DNA of 32,841 nucleotides from Comamonadaceae bacterium. GTDB lineage: Bacteria; Pseudomonadota; Gammaproteobacteria; Burkholderiales; Burkholderiaceae_C. The stretch is taken from positions 1 to 32,841 of the forward strand of contig QZKF01000048.1 of NCBI GenBank assembly GCA_003599455.1, written 5' to 3'. Within the stretch, counting starts at the first letter, position 1; each line of letters starts with the position of its first letter. Under the pieces are notes generated by a model. It made no database searches. It was not told the origin of the DNA and was given only the letters and a program-made list of their open reading frames with translations. Of the stretch, positions 25,019-32,376 are shown piece by piece. The translations under genes and the position numbers were made by a program.

Positions 25019-25049
25019 CGGGTGGTGGTGGATCAGGTCGTGCCCTGAG
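25019..25049 (+). repeat. 31-bp direct repeat, right copy (3' end of the MFS gene)
   Basis: Identical to 22198-22228. On the minus strand this copy supplies the last codons and stop of the MFS gene (stop at 25035-25033). Joining the ccmI side to the MFS side through a single copy would give two convergent genes overlapping by 16 bp, both with their natural ends. The segment between is therefore best read as an insertion that duplicated 31 bp of target, or as integration at a 31-bp homology. No integrase or transposase gene lies inside. Confidence 0.9.
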
Positions 25050-26439
25050 CCATCTCGCGCCAGTGCAGGCGCACCTGCAGCGCGAGCGCCAGCAGGATCA
25101 GCCCGGTGGCGACCGCGAACGTCAGCCGCATGCCGGCGGCCACGGCGTCCGGACGCGCCGTCACCAGGTCGGCCGCGCCTGAGCCCAGCGCAAACACGGT
25201 GCCCATGACGGAGGCGCCCGTGATGAGGCCGAGGTTGCGCGACAGGTTGATGAGGCCGCCCGCGACGCCGCGCTGGTCTGCGCGGATGTTGTGCATGACG
25301 GCGGTGTTGTTGGCCGCCTGGAACAGCGCATAGCCGGCCGTGAGGGCGGCGAGCGGCGCGATGTAGCCGGGCACGCCGAACCGCGTCGCCAGCCAGGGCA
25401 GCACGGCAGAGCCGGCGGCCATGGCCACCAGCCCCGCCACGCCGACCCGGCGTGGGCCGAAGCGGTCGACCGCGCGCCCCGCCGGCACACCCGCCAGCGC
25501 CGCGACCAGCGGCCCCGTGGACATGACGAGCCCGATGGCGGCCGCGTCGAGTGCCAGCGCGCCCGAGAGGTAGAACGGACCGACCACCAGCGTGGCCATC
25601 ACCACGGTGGCCACCAGCGCGCTCGCCGCGAAGCCGCCGCCGAGCGCGGGTTGGCGGAACATGGCCAGCTGGATCAGGGGTGATGCCACCCGCGACTCGA
25701 CCCACACGAACAGGCCGGCACCCAGCAGCGCCGCGCCCAGCAACGTGACGTTGAGCAGGCCGAAGCTGCCGCGCCCCAGCGTCATGGCCAGCGCGTAACT
25801 CGCGAGGCTCAGCGCCAGCAGCAGTGTGCCGAGGTGGTCGAAGCGGGGGTGGCCGTCGTCCGCCTTCGCGCGCAGGCCATCGGCGGGCAGGCAGCGGTGC
25901 ACGAGCAGCACGGCCACCATGCCCAGCGGCACGTTGACGAGGAACATGAACGGCCAGCCGAAGCCGGCGATGAGCACGCCGCCCAGCGACGGGCCCAGTG
26001 CCGTGCCCACCGCGGACATGGTGCCGAGCAGCCCCATGGCGCTGCCCGCGCGGGCCTTGGGCACCGCGTCGGCCACCGACGCCATGGTGAGGGCCATCAT
26101 GATCGCGGCGCCGAAGCCCTGCGCCGTGCGCGCCGCGATCAGCAGCCCCAGCGTGGGCGCCAGGCTGCACAGCGCCGAGGCCACGGTGAACAGGGCGATG
26201 CCGGCGAGCAGCAGGCGCCGGCGACCGATCAGGTCACCCAGCCGCCCTGCGCTCACGATCAGGGTGGTGATGGCGAGCAGATAGGCCAGCACCACCCACT
26301 GCACCTGTTGAAAGGAGGCGCCGAAAGCCTCGGCCAGGGTGGGCAGGCCGACGTTGGCGATGCTGGTGCCCAGCGAGGAGAGCAGCATGGACAGCGAGAG
26401 ACTGGCCAGGGCCCATCGGGGGGATGAAAGTGCGTTCAC
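25033..26439 (-). CDS. MFS transporter, EmrB/QacA-like drug exporter family
   Basis: Proton-driven exporter of 468 residues with about 14 hydrophobic helices (DHA2 type). Motif A is present after helix 2 as GRLGDLIGRRRLLLAG, and the motif C-like stretch GTALGPSLGGVLIAGFGWPF at about 140-160 is typical of antiporters. The start is GTG 26439 (VNALSSPRWA) with an AAGGA Shine-Dalgarno 8 bases upstream; the longer open frame to 27156 runs through the divergent LysR gene and is not real. The substrate is unknown. The divergent LysR gene is the probable regulator. The last codons lie in the 31-bp repeat. Confidence 0.9.
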   Translation of the reverse strand: MNALSSPRWALASLSLSMLLSSLGTSIANVGLPTLAEAFGASFQQVQWVVLAYLLAITTLIVSAGRLGDLIGRRRLLLAGIALFTVASALCSLAPTLGLLIAARTAQGFGAAIMMALTMASVADAVPKARAGSAMGLLGTMSAVGTALGPSLGGVLIAGFGWPFMFLVNVPLGMVAVLLVHRCLPADGLRAKADDGHPRFDHLGTLLLALSLASYALAMTLGRGSFGLLNVTLLGAALLGAGLFVWVESRVASPLIQLAMFRQPALGGGFAASALVATVVMATLVVGPFYLSGALALDAAAIGLVMSTGPLVAALAGVPAGRAVDRFGPRRVGVAGLVAMAAGSAVLPWLATRFGVPGYIAPLAALTAGYALFQAANNTAVMHNIRADQRGVAGGLINLSRNLGLITGASVMGTVFALGSGAADLVTARPDAVAAGMRLTFAVATGLILLALALQVRLHWREMAQGTT

Positions 26440-26516
26440 GGTAGCGTCCTTCAAGGTATCGAAATGCGGTGACCTGAAGCGTAGGGATTTGGGTGAGGTG
26501 GCGGAAGACGCACGGT

Positions 26517-26529
26517 TTGCACTTTGCAA
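26517..26529. promoter_or_regulatory. Candidate LysR operator between the MFS and LysR genes
   Basis: TTGCA-CTT-TGCAA is a perfect interrupted palindrome in the 135-bp divergent intergenic region, 45 bp upstream of the LysR ATG. It lies in a larger imperfect dyad (GCAC...GTGC). LysR-type proteins bind T-N11-A dyads, and this one fits (T at 26516/26517 with A at 26528/26529). Binding is inferred. Confidence 0.45.
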
Positions 26530-26574
26530 GTGCGTTGGACGCCATGTCAGGCCCGGCTCTGCTATGGTTGGCCC

Positions 26575-27486
26575 ATGGCACGGCCCGATCTCAACCTGCT
26601 CGTCACGCTGGATGTGTTGCTCGCGGAAGGCAACGTGGCGCGCGCGGCGCAGCGGCTGCGGCTCAGCCCGTCGGCCATGAGCCGGGCCCTGGCGCGCTTG
26701 CGCGAGACGACGGGCGACCCACTGCTGGTGCGCGCGGGGCGGGGCCTGGTGCCCACGCCCCGCGCGCTCGAACTCCGCGAGAAGGTGGCCCAGCTGGTGC
26801 AGGATGCCGAAGCGGTGCTGCGGCCCACCGAGGCGCCCGACCTCAAGCAACTCGTGCGCACATTCACGATCCGCACCAGCGAGGGTTTTGTCGAGAACTT
26901 CGGGCCCGGGCTGATGGCCCGCGTGCGCAAACAAGCCCCCGGCGTGCGGCTGTGCTTCGTGCAGAAGCCGGACAAAGGCAGCGCACCGCTGCGGGAGGGG
27001 GCTGTGGATCTGGAAACCGGCGTGGTGGGCGAGGCCATGGGCCCGGAACTGCGGGTGCAGGCCCTGTTCCGCGACCGTTTCATCGGCGTGGTGAGGGCAG
27101 GGCACCCGCTCAGCAAACGCAAGATCACGTCCGCGCGCTACGCGGCGGGGCAGCACATCGGCGTCTCGCGGCGGGGGCTGGCCCAGGGGCCCATCGACGA
27201 AGCCCTGGGCGCGCTGGGCCTGGCGCGCGAGATCGTCACCGTGGTGGGGGGCTTCTCGACGGCGTTGGCGCTGGCCCGCGCTTCAGACCTCATCGCCAGC
27301 GTGCCCGAGCGGCACACCGGCGTGCTGCGCGAGGGCATGCACAGCTTTGCGCTGCCCATCCCCCTGCAGGAGTTCAGCGTGTCATTGCTGTGGCACCCCA
27401 GGTTGCAGGCCGACCCGGCGCACCGCTGGTTGCGCGGCCTTGTCGTCGAGGTGTGCGCGGCGCAGCCACAGGCGCCACAGGCCTGA
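26575..27486 (+). CDS. LysR-family transcriptional regulator
   Basis: A 303-residue regulator with an N-terminal winged helix-turn-helix (DLNLLVTLDVLLAEGNVARA, then LSPSAMSRALARLRE at about 33-47) and the RAGRGLVPTPRA wing. A C-terminal substrate-binding domain starts at about residue 95. It resembles the subgroup next to MFS exporters. The start at 26575 (MARPDLNLL) matches the family; an upstream ATG at 26524 would add 17 residues. It is divergent from the MFS gene and probably controls it. Its last 105 bases overlap the convergent DUF6622-like gene. Confidence 0.92.
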   Translation: MARPDLNLLVTLDVLLAEGNVARAAQRLRLSPSAMSRALARLRETTGDPLLVRAGRGLVPTPRALELREKVAQLVQDAEAVLRPTEAPDLKQLVRTFTIRTSEGFVENFGPGLMARVRKQAPGVRLCFVQKPDKGSAPLREGAVDLETGVVGEAMGPELRVQALFRDRFIGVVRAGHPLSKRKITSARYAAGQHIGVSRRGLAQGPIDEALGALGLAREIVTVVGGFSTALALARASDLIASVPERHTGVLREGMHSFALPIPLQEFSVSLLWHPRLQADPAHRWLRGLVVEVCAAQPQAPQA

Positions 27487-27990
27487 GGCGCGGCCGACGA
27501 AGACGCCGGTGAATGCGCCGTAGAGCGCGGCGACGGTCAGCACGTAGGGCGCTTCCTGCACCAGCTGCGGCGCCATGGCCAGATCCACCCCGACCACGTA
27601 CTTCACCAGGAAGATGCCCACGATCAGCAGCAGGGGGACGACGCTGCCCGGCAGCAGAAACAGGCGACGCGCCGGATCGTATTGCGCCGCAGCGCCGCGG
27701 CCGCGCGCGAGCAAGGCCACAGCGAAGGCGAGGGCCGCGGCGATGAGCCAGGCTGAGAGGGCCATGGCCCGGTGAGGCGAACCACCCAGGGCCGAGGCCG
27801 TGCCCGACACCGAGAAAAGGGTCATCGCCAGCGGCAGCAGCGACACCCGGAGCAGGCTGGCCGTGCGGTCGCGCAGCTGGCTGATGCCCAGCGCGAGCAG
27901 CCCCGCGAGCAGGCCCCACACCCACAACGGCGTACCGCGCAGAACCGGGACGATGGCTTCGGGGTGTTGGGTGAGGAGTTGCAGCAGCAT
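27382..27990 (-). CDS. DUF6622-like integral membrane protein
   Basis: A 202-residue protein starting MLLQLLTQHPEAIVPVLRG with about six hydrophobic helices, including LWVWGLLAGLLALGISQL, LLPLAMTLFSVSGTASALG and VVPLLLIVGIFLVKYVVGVD. The length and the N-terminal pattern recall the DUF6622 family of uncharacterised membrane proteins; this match is from memory. The C-terminal ~35 codons overlap the convergent LysR gene. Because the overlap is in GC-rich DNA, the true protein might end earlier only by frameshift, for which there is no evidence. Confidence 0.7.
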   Translation of the reverse strand: MLLQLLTQHPEAIVPVLRGTPLWVWGLLAGLLALGISQLRDRTASLLRVSLLPLAMTLFSVSGTASALGGSPHRAMALSAWLIAAALAFAVALLARGRGAAAQYDPARRLFLLPGSVVPLLLIVGIFLVKYVVGVDLAMAPQLVQEAPYVLTVAALYGAFTGVFVGRASGLWRLWLRRAHLDDKAAQPAVRRVGLQPGVPQQ

Positions 27991-28542
27991 GGGGTGTCCG
28001 GACGGAGAGGGTTGAAGGGCAGGCCGATGCCGGACTGTGCGTGGCGCGACCGCGCGGGGCGAGGCGGTTGCGACGAAACGGCGGGATCGGGGCGCGAACT
28101 GCGTCCGGACGGGGATGAGTTGCGGTGGCTGCGCGGCCGGGGAATGCGTGCTTGCTTGGGCCGCGGCCCTTCATCGGCTTCTCATGGCTGAGAGGCTAGA
28201 TTTGATGCAGGCCGGTGTCGTACAGGTGTTGCCGGTCCGGAGCTGGCTAGTCCGGCCGCTTCGGACTGGGCAATACCGTTCGATTCCGTTTGGCGAGTAG
28301 CGGCAACAGACGAGAGCTGTCTACGAGGGGGTGCATTTTTTCCGGCAGATTCACCTGTAGTGACCACCGCAGCTTTAGTGGTCTCAAGGCGCGATCTGAC
28401 GGCACCGGTGGCACATCTTGCCGCTCTAGTCCCCGCTGGCATTGTTTTGCCAACGCTTGCCCGGCTCGCTCGGCGCAGCGTCGATGCGAGAACAAGCGCA
28501 TCCTGTACAAAATTGCTCGGCTGACAAGCTCTGGTCGTTGAG
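27991..28542. other. Non-coding or decayed stretch at the edge of the accessory island
   Basis: No convincing gene. Up to about 28190 the DNA is GC-rich like the core; beyond that GC falls and short frames appear on both strands (e.g. minus 28247-28510, plus 28290-28541) without recognisable domains or good ribosome sites. The change in composition marks the left edge of the 28.2-30.3 kb island. A remnant of a decayed gene is possible but cannot be identified. Confidence 0.5.
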
Positions 28543-28872
28543 TTACGTTGCGGAGTCGAGTGCCCGCACGTAGCTGAAGTCGATACTCGTTCCGTCACGG
28601 CGCACGACAAAGAAGCACGTCGTTCGGCCCGGATGGTCGAGATCGACTCGTTTCTCGAAATAGGCCACCCCCGCACCGGCCTTTTTAGCTATGCCGGGAG
28701 GCAGGGCATTGTCATATGACGCAAGAAGTGCGGACAAGTCGTCGTGGTCCGCGTGGTCAGTCACACGTTGACCTACTGCGTACTTCGCAAGGATTTGTTT
28801 GAAATGGGAGTGAGCATCGCCCTTGCGTGGCCATGACTTGCCATTTGTGAGAGTGACAGGTTTTTTTGGCAT
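28543..28872 (-). CDS. DUF3223 domain protein
   Basis: A 109-residue protein starting MPKKPVTLTNGKSW. It shows the DUF3223 pattern: HFKQILAKYAVGQRVTDHAD, then DLSALLASYDN, GAGVAYFEKRVD and the C-terminal CFFVVRRDGTSIDFSYVRAL. This domain occurs alone in bacteria and at the ends of some plant nuclear proteins; its function is unknown. It begins 7 bp after the stop of the BstA-like gene in the same direction, so the two form one transcription unit. Base composition is lower in GC than the surrounding core. Confidence 0.8.
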   Translation of the reverse strand: MPKKPVTLTNGKSWPRKGDAHSHFKQILAKYAVGQRVTDHADHDDLSALLASYDNALPPGIAKKAGAGVAYFEKRVDLDHPGRTTCFFVVRRDGTSIDFSYVRALDSAT

Positions 28873-28879
28873 ATAACTT

Positions 28880-30019
28880 TTACTGGGTATAGGCGGCGAT
28901 AGCAAGCTGGGCGAAGGAGACTGGAAGTCTTTTCTCTTTTGCTTTGGACTCAATGTAGTTTGCGAACTTGCCACCAGCGATGTACGTTTCGCGGAACCAG
29001 CGACGGAATTCACCGAGGGCCATCTCCGGATAGCACCAAGAATCCTGTGGATTAGAAAGCGCCTGCGGGAAATAGTCCGGATAGTTGTGCTCGTACTTGA
29101 TCCGAGCACCGTAGACAGCCTCGCCCCCGTTGGATGACCAGTGTTTGCTCCAATGCTGCCCCACGCTTATGTCGGGCACGAACTTTTCGTCGATGTGCAG
29201 TCCTGCCTGGCCGAGCGTCACGATCATGTCGGCGATCTCCTTGAAGACACCAAAGTACCCATGAGGTACGGAGTTGTAGACGAGAGAGACTCGGTCATGG
29301 AAGTACTTCCATTTTTCCGGGAGAGCGTTTTCGGGGTCGTAGCCGACCTGCGTGTAGATGAACTCACGCAGCGCTCCCCCCGCCAAGAGGCGGTAGTTGC
29401 GCTTTGCCTCGTCTTTGATGTTGTTGCCGGCATCGAACGAGTAGTACTCGAGCAAGGCCAGACAAACAGTGTCGGGGTAGGCGTGGAAGTCCCCGCTTCG
29501 CTGCTCAATTTCGATGTATGGGCTGCTGACAGCGTTGTTATGGGAGGACAGAATTTCACGAATTTTTGATACCCGCGGTGTAGGGACCTCAAGCTCCCAC
29601 TCGTCGCTCACGTCTTGCACCACGCTGTGCACCACCCCGCAAAGGCGCGCCAAGCCTCGGCCTGTCAAGAACGGGGTGCCGTCTGAAAGCACGCCCATGC
29701 CGACCCCGTCAATCTCGACCTGCTTCTGGATGCCCAGATCGAGGCGCTTTTGATTGGCGGCCGCCTTACCCGGCATTTTCAGTACCTGATCGTTGATGCC
29801 TTTACGTTTTTGGGTGGCTGCCTCGACTTGACCCGCAACAAAATCTCCGGCCGTCAACCCAATGCCTCGCTCTCGCGCCAGGGAGAGCAAGGTGGGGTGC
29901 CACTTTGCCGGGATCACACCAACTTTGGCCCAGTAAGCGACGGTGCTCTGGCCCTTGTCAAGCGCAGTCGCAAGAGCTGATTGGCCGCCAAAAAGATCGA
30001 TGATGTCGCGAGCGTGCAT
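28880..30019 (-). CDS. BstA-like protein: N-terminal HTH plus putative abortive-infection domain
   Basis: A 379-residue protein. Residues 1-65 (IIDLFGGQSALATALDKGQS then VAYWAKVGVIPAKWHPTLLS) form a Cro-like helix-turn-helix in which GQSTVAYW is the recognition region. The middle (about 95-240) has LGIQKQVEIDGVGMGVLSDG and a charged helical part. The C-terminal ~140 residues (FHDRVSLVYNS, GYFGVFKEIADMI, VGQHWSKHW, YPDYFPQALSNPQDSWCYPE, FRRWFRETYIAGGKF) resemble the C-terminal domain of prophage BstA-type abortive infection proteins and phage P63C-like proteins. The match is from memory, so the family is likely but not certain. The lower GC and the lack of phage structural genes suggest a transferred defence cassette. 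Confidence 0.65.
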   Translation of the reverse strand: MHARDIIDLFGGQSALATALDKGQSTVAYWAKVGVIPAKWHPTLLSLARERGIGLTAGDFVAGQVEAATQKRKGINDQVLKMPGKAAANQKRLDLGIQKQVEIDGVGMGVLSDGTPFLTGRGLARLCGVVHSVVQDVSDEWELEVPTPRVSKIREILSSHNNAVSSPYIEIEQRSGDFHAYPDTVCLALLEYYSFDAGNNIKDEAKRNYRLLAGGALREFIYTQVGYDPENALPEKWKYFHDRVSLVYNSVPHGYFGVFKEIADMIVTLGQAGLHIDEKFVPDISVGQHWSKHWSSNGGEAVYGARIKYEHNYPDYFPQALSNPQDSWCYPEMALGEFRRWFRETYIAGGKFANYIESKAKEKRLPVSFAQLAIAAYTQ

Positions 30020-30046
30020 GGGGTTTAGCGAAATTGATGATTGGCC

Positions 30047-30074
30047 ATCATATCAAAAATTTTGATTGGTGCAA
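30047..30074 (-). promoter_or_regulatory. Promoter and operator of the BstA-like/DUF3223 unit
   Basis: On the minus strand TTGCAC (30074-30069) and TATGAT (30052-30047) are good -35/-10 elements with a 16-bp spacer. The perfect palindrome ATCAAAA-A-TTTTGAT (30052-30066) fills that spacer, and TGATG/CATCA half-sites flank it (30037-30050). CCAATCA occurs twice in direct orientation on the minus strand, inside and just downstream of the promoter. This layout suits autorepression by the HTH domain of the encoded protein. The start site would be about 20 bases before the ATG, with no clear Shine-Dalgarno. Confidence 0.65.
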
Positions 30075-30085
30075 CAAAAATCCTT

Positions 30086-30102
30086 GGGCTGAACATCAGC
30101 CC
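30086..30102 (-). terminator. Hairpin terminator between bchO and the BstA-like unit
   Basis: A perfect 7-bp stem (GGGCTGA, 3-base loop, TCAGCCC) is followed on the minus strand, 4 bases later, by ATTTTTG. It would stop transcripts coming from bchO about 250 bp after its stop and insulate the defence-like unit. Confidence 0.55.
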
Positions 30103-30350
30103 TACCCCTCTACACCAGACGCTCCATCCAGGGCACGGCCTTGGTACGGATGAATCCACGGTGGTCAGCGTTGCCGGTTGATGCCCAACCCGTCACTGGC
30201 AGAAAACGCTGCAAAGTCCTACAGCGGGAAGCTCCTACCCGAAGCAGCGATCCGTAGTCGGTCCCACAGTCGGGGCGGCAATACATGCACCTCCACACAC
30301 TTTGCGCCATAACCAAGGCCCGTGATGGGCGGACCCCCAGGGCGACGCCG
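30103..30350. other. Intergenic stretch downstream of bchO without a recognised gene
   Basis: About 250 bases of intermediate GC. A minus-strand frame (ending at 30110) encodes a peptide with CMYCRPDCG and ends FIRTKAVPWMERLV, but most of it overlaps bchO or lacks a start and ribosome site. It may be the decayed tail of a gene. Nothing else is seen. Confidence 0.4.
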
Positions 30351-31256
30351 TCAACCCACCTGCTGAACGACCAACTCCACCACCCGCCCAGGCCGCTCCT
30401 CATGCGCCAGGTGCCCCAGCCCGTCGAGCTGCACGCAGGCCCCGCGCGCCGCCGGCAGCAGGCGGGCCAGCACGCGGGGTGCCTGCTCGGGGGGCACGGT
30501 GCGGTCGCGGGTGCCCACGATCAGGTCCATGGGCACCGTGAGCTGCGGCAGGTGGTTCGACAGCGTCTGCAGGTCCCAGTTGGCCATCATGCCGAGCGCG
30601 CCGGCCGCGTGCGCGGGGCTGCGCACCAGGCGCTGGTAGAGCGCGATGCCGGTGGCGTCCAGCGTGGAGCCGGTGCCCTGCAGCAGGCGCTGCAGCACGG
30701 CGGGTTCGTTGGCGTGCCAGGCAAACAGGCGCGGCACCAGCGGGGCCGAGGCCAGCAGCTTGGCCACCGGCGAAAAGAACTGGCCGGCCAGGCCGCCCAG
30801 CGGCAGCAGCGCGGCGTTCAGGCCGATCAGGCGGCGGGGTGTGATGAGGCCGTCCAGGCACATGCGCACCGCGATCGCCGCGCCGGCCGAGTGGCCCACC
30901 ACCAGCGAGGGGCTCAGGCGCAGCGCTTGCAGCAGGCCGTGCACCGCGCGCGCCATGCCCGGCAGGGTGAGCTGCGGTGAACCCACACCGCCCGGCGGCA
31001 TGCCGGTGAAGGCGTGGCCCGGCAGGTCGAGCGAGAGCACCTCGGCGTGCCGCGCGAGCAGCGGCGCCACATCGCGCCACGAATGGGTGGAGGCGCCGGT
31101 GCCGTGCAGCAGCAGCGCGCAGGGCGCGCCCGGCCGGGGCCCGGCGAGGTGCTGCACATGCCAGTGCAGGCCACCGGCCTGCACGAAGCGGCTGTGCTGG
31201 CGCAAGGGCCAGTCCAGGCCGTCGACGTCCCAGTTCAGGTCGTTGGGGTTCGCCAT
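30351..31256 (-). CDS. bchO: BchO, alpha/beta-hydrolase associated with Mg-chelatase
   Basis: Alpha/beta-hydrolase fold protein of 301 residues always found with bchI/bchD in purple bacteria; an accessory role in magnesium insertion into protoporphyrin is assumed. Seen are the N-terminal DGLDWPLRQHSRFVQAGGLH, oxyanion-hole region LLLHGTGASTHSWRDVAPLL at about 47-66, LDLPGHAFTGMP, and the nucleophile elbow VVGHSAGAAIAV near residue 120. The acid/histidine part lies in VGTRDRTVPPEQ and GLGHLAHEERP. It starts 12 bp after the bchD stop. Confidence 0.92.
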   Translation of the reverse strand: MANPNDLNWDVDGLDWPLRQHSRFVQAGGLHWHVQHLAGPRPGAPCALLLHGTGASTHSWRDVAPLLARHAEVLSLDLPGHAFTGMPPGGVGSPQLTLPGMARAVHGLLQALRLSPSLVVGHSAGAAIAVRMCLDGLITPRRLIGLNAALLPLGGLAGQFFSPVAKLLASAPLVPRLFAWHANEPAVLQRLLQGTGSTLDATGIALYQRLVRSPAHAAGALGMMANWDLQTLSNHLPQLTVPMDLIVGTRDRTVPPEQAPRVLARLLPAARGACVQLDGLGHLAHEERPGRVVELVVQQVG

Positions 31257-31268
31257 GCCGTTGCGGGT

Positions 31269-31392
31269 TCAGCGCGCCGGCGTGGCGGGCGCGGTGGCCA
31301 GGCGCACCGCCTGCGACAGGCCTTCCGCGCCGGCGTGCGGCAGAGGCACGTAGGCCGCGCCCATGCGGCCGGCGAGTTCGCGCGCGCCGGCT
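31269..31392 (-). pseudogene. bchD: BchD, Mg-chelatase subunit D, C-terminal end only
   Basis: Only the last ~40 codons are present: ARELAGRMGAAYVPLPHAGA followed by EGLSQAVRLATAP. This matches the end of the von Willebrand A domain of BchD, and the bchD-bchO order is normal. The right edge lies between about 31377 and 31392. Beyond it the frame stays open into unrelated sequence (antisense of a peroxiredoxin fragment, then an AraC gene). bchD is therefore truncated here by rearrangement or by an assembly join. Confidence 0.8.
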
Positions 31393-31460
31393 GCGCGATC
31401 TACGGCGTGTCGCGCGACAGCCTCAAGTCGCACGAAAGTTTCAAGGCGAAGATGAATTTC
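31377..31460 (+). pseudogene. bcp: Fragment of a Bcp-type peroxiredoxin
   Basis: Plus-strand codons read FARAGCAIYGVSRDSLKSHE followed by SFKAKMNF. This is the well-conserved region after the peroxidatic cysteine in thioredoxin-dependent thiol peroxidases (Bcp/PrxQ). Only ~28 codons remain; there is no start, active site or C-terminus. GC-rich codon use resembles the photosynthetic host. It joins bchD at the left and AraC-like DNA at the right, the latter with about 6 bases (AATTTC) that fit both. Confidence 0.75.
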
Positions 31461-32201
31461 CTTGCCGCTTTGTTTGGTGTCAAGCAGCAGTTCGCAAGCG
31501 TGGCGGATTTTTTCCCGCGTAAGGTAAAGAAGCGGCGGCGTACCAAGTTCTTTTCTGAAAACACGGGAAAGGTGTGCCTGCGACACGTTTAGTTTTCGGG
31601 CCAGTTCCGCCACGTTAAAATTTTCCTCAAGATGGGTTTGAATAAAGCGGCGCGCCTCACGCACCAGCCACGCGTTAGCAGTTTCGCGTTTATCTTCCTC
31701 CCCAATATCCGCCAGATTAGAGAGCAGGCCATTTATTATCGAGGCGCCCTCGCCGGGTGTAACTTCGATAATCGAATTTGCGTAGCGCTGGTAGTTCCCA
31801 AAGCGTGCTATCAGAGGTGAATCCGGATTAAAGCGATAGATCGCGCCGAACCGGTTCACCAATTCTCGAACCATGTAAGTGGCTCCCGTAAAAGACACAA
31901 ACAGGTGTATCCAGGGTGTCGTGCTGTTTTCCGGAAAATAATAGCCGGTTTCCGGATCGTTTGCTTCGCATAGAAATCCGGTTCCCTTCGGCAGTAAATA
32001 CTCGCCGGAGGCATCATGGAAAATGCCCGCACCTTCCACTGTATACTGGAATATGCACACGGGGTGATTCCGCGTTTTTCCTTCGAACGCATAATTGGAC
32101 GTCATGACGTAATCCGATGCGACCGTCAATGGTTGGGCGAAGGCTTTTAGCGGTCGGGTGGTGTGAAACCTGACGCGCCATAGATTTTTGTGGATGTGCA
32201 C
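31455..32201 (-). pseudogene. AraC-family sugar regulator, truncated in its DNA-binding domain
   Basis: About 249 codons of an AraC/XylS-type regulator: N-terminal cupin-like sensor domain (TTRPLKAFAQPLTVASDYVM, then YTVEGAGIFHDASGEYLLPK and FPENSTTPWIHLFVSF) and the first helix-turn-helix (FNVAELARKLNVSQAHLSRV, near residues 190-210). It then reads CELLLDTKQSGKEI and breaks off where the second helix-turn-helix should begin, continuing open into the Bcp and bchD fragments. The start is taken as GTG 32201; ATG 32104 is an alternative. AT-rich codons differ sharply from the rest of the window. The divergent GH4 gene suggests a carbohydrate-use regulator. Confidence 0.8.
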
Positions 32202-32376
32202 TCTAATTCTGGCTACCTATTGGTTTAAAATATCAAAAATCGGTTCTAGCGAAAACTCTATCCTGATATATTATGCAATTATAGCATTAATGCGGCAATT
32301 TTTGAATCAAAAAATGTCTATATAGGTGTCAGGAAGCATCTTCTGTTGCTTGGATTGATAGCGAGGAGCATAGATT
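32202..32376. promoter_or_regulatory. AT-rich divergent control region between the AraC and GH4 genes
   Basis: This 175-bp spacer holds ATCAAAAA twice (near 32233 and 32306), a dyad ATGC-N7-GCAT (32273-32287) and TATATA near 32326 as a possible -10 for the GH4 gene. Individual sites cannot be assigned with certainty. Confidence 0.35.

Noticed and set aside
22198..25049. Classical insertion sequence or composite transposon
   Set aside because: There is no transposase or integrase, no terminal inverted repeats were found, and the 31-bp duplication is too long for ordinary IS target duplication.
30110..30403. 97-codon minus-strand ORF with CMYCRPDCG
   Set aside because: Its 5' part overlaps bchO in another frame, there is no ribosome site, and it has no recognisable domain.
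31269..32201. 310-residue AraC protein with an unusual C-terminus
   Set aside because: The last ~60 residues are antisense Bcp and the BchD C-terminus, so the frame is a chance fusion across breakpoints.
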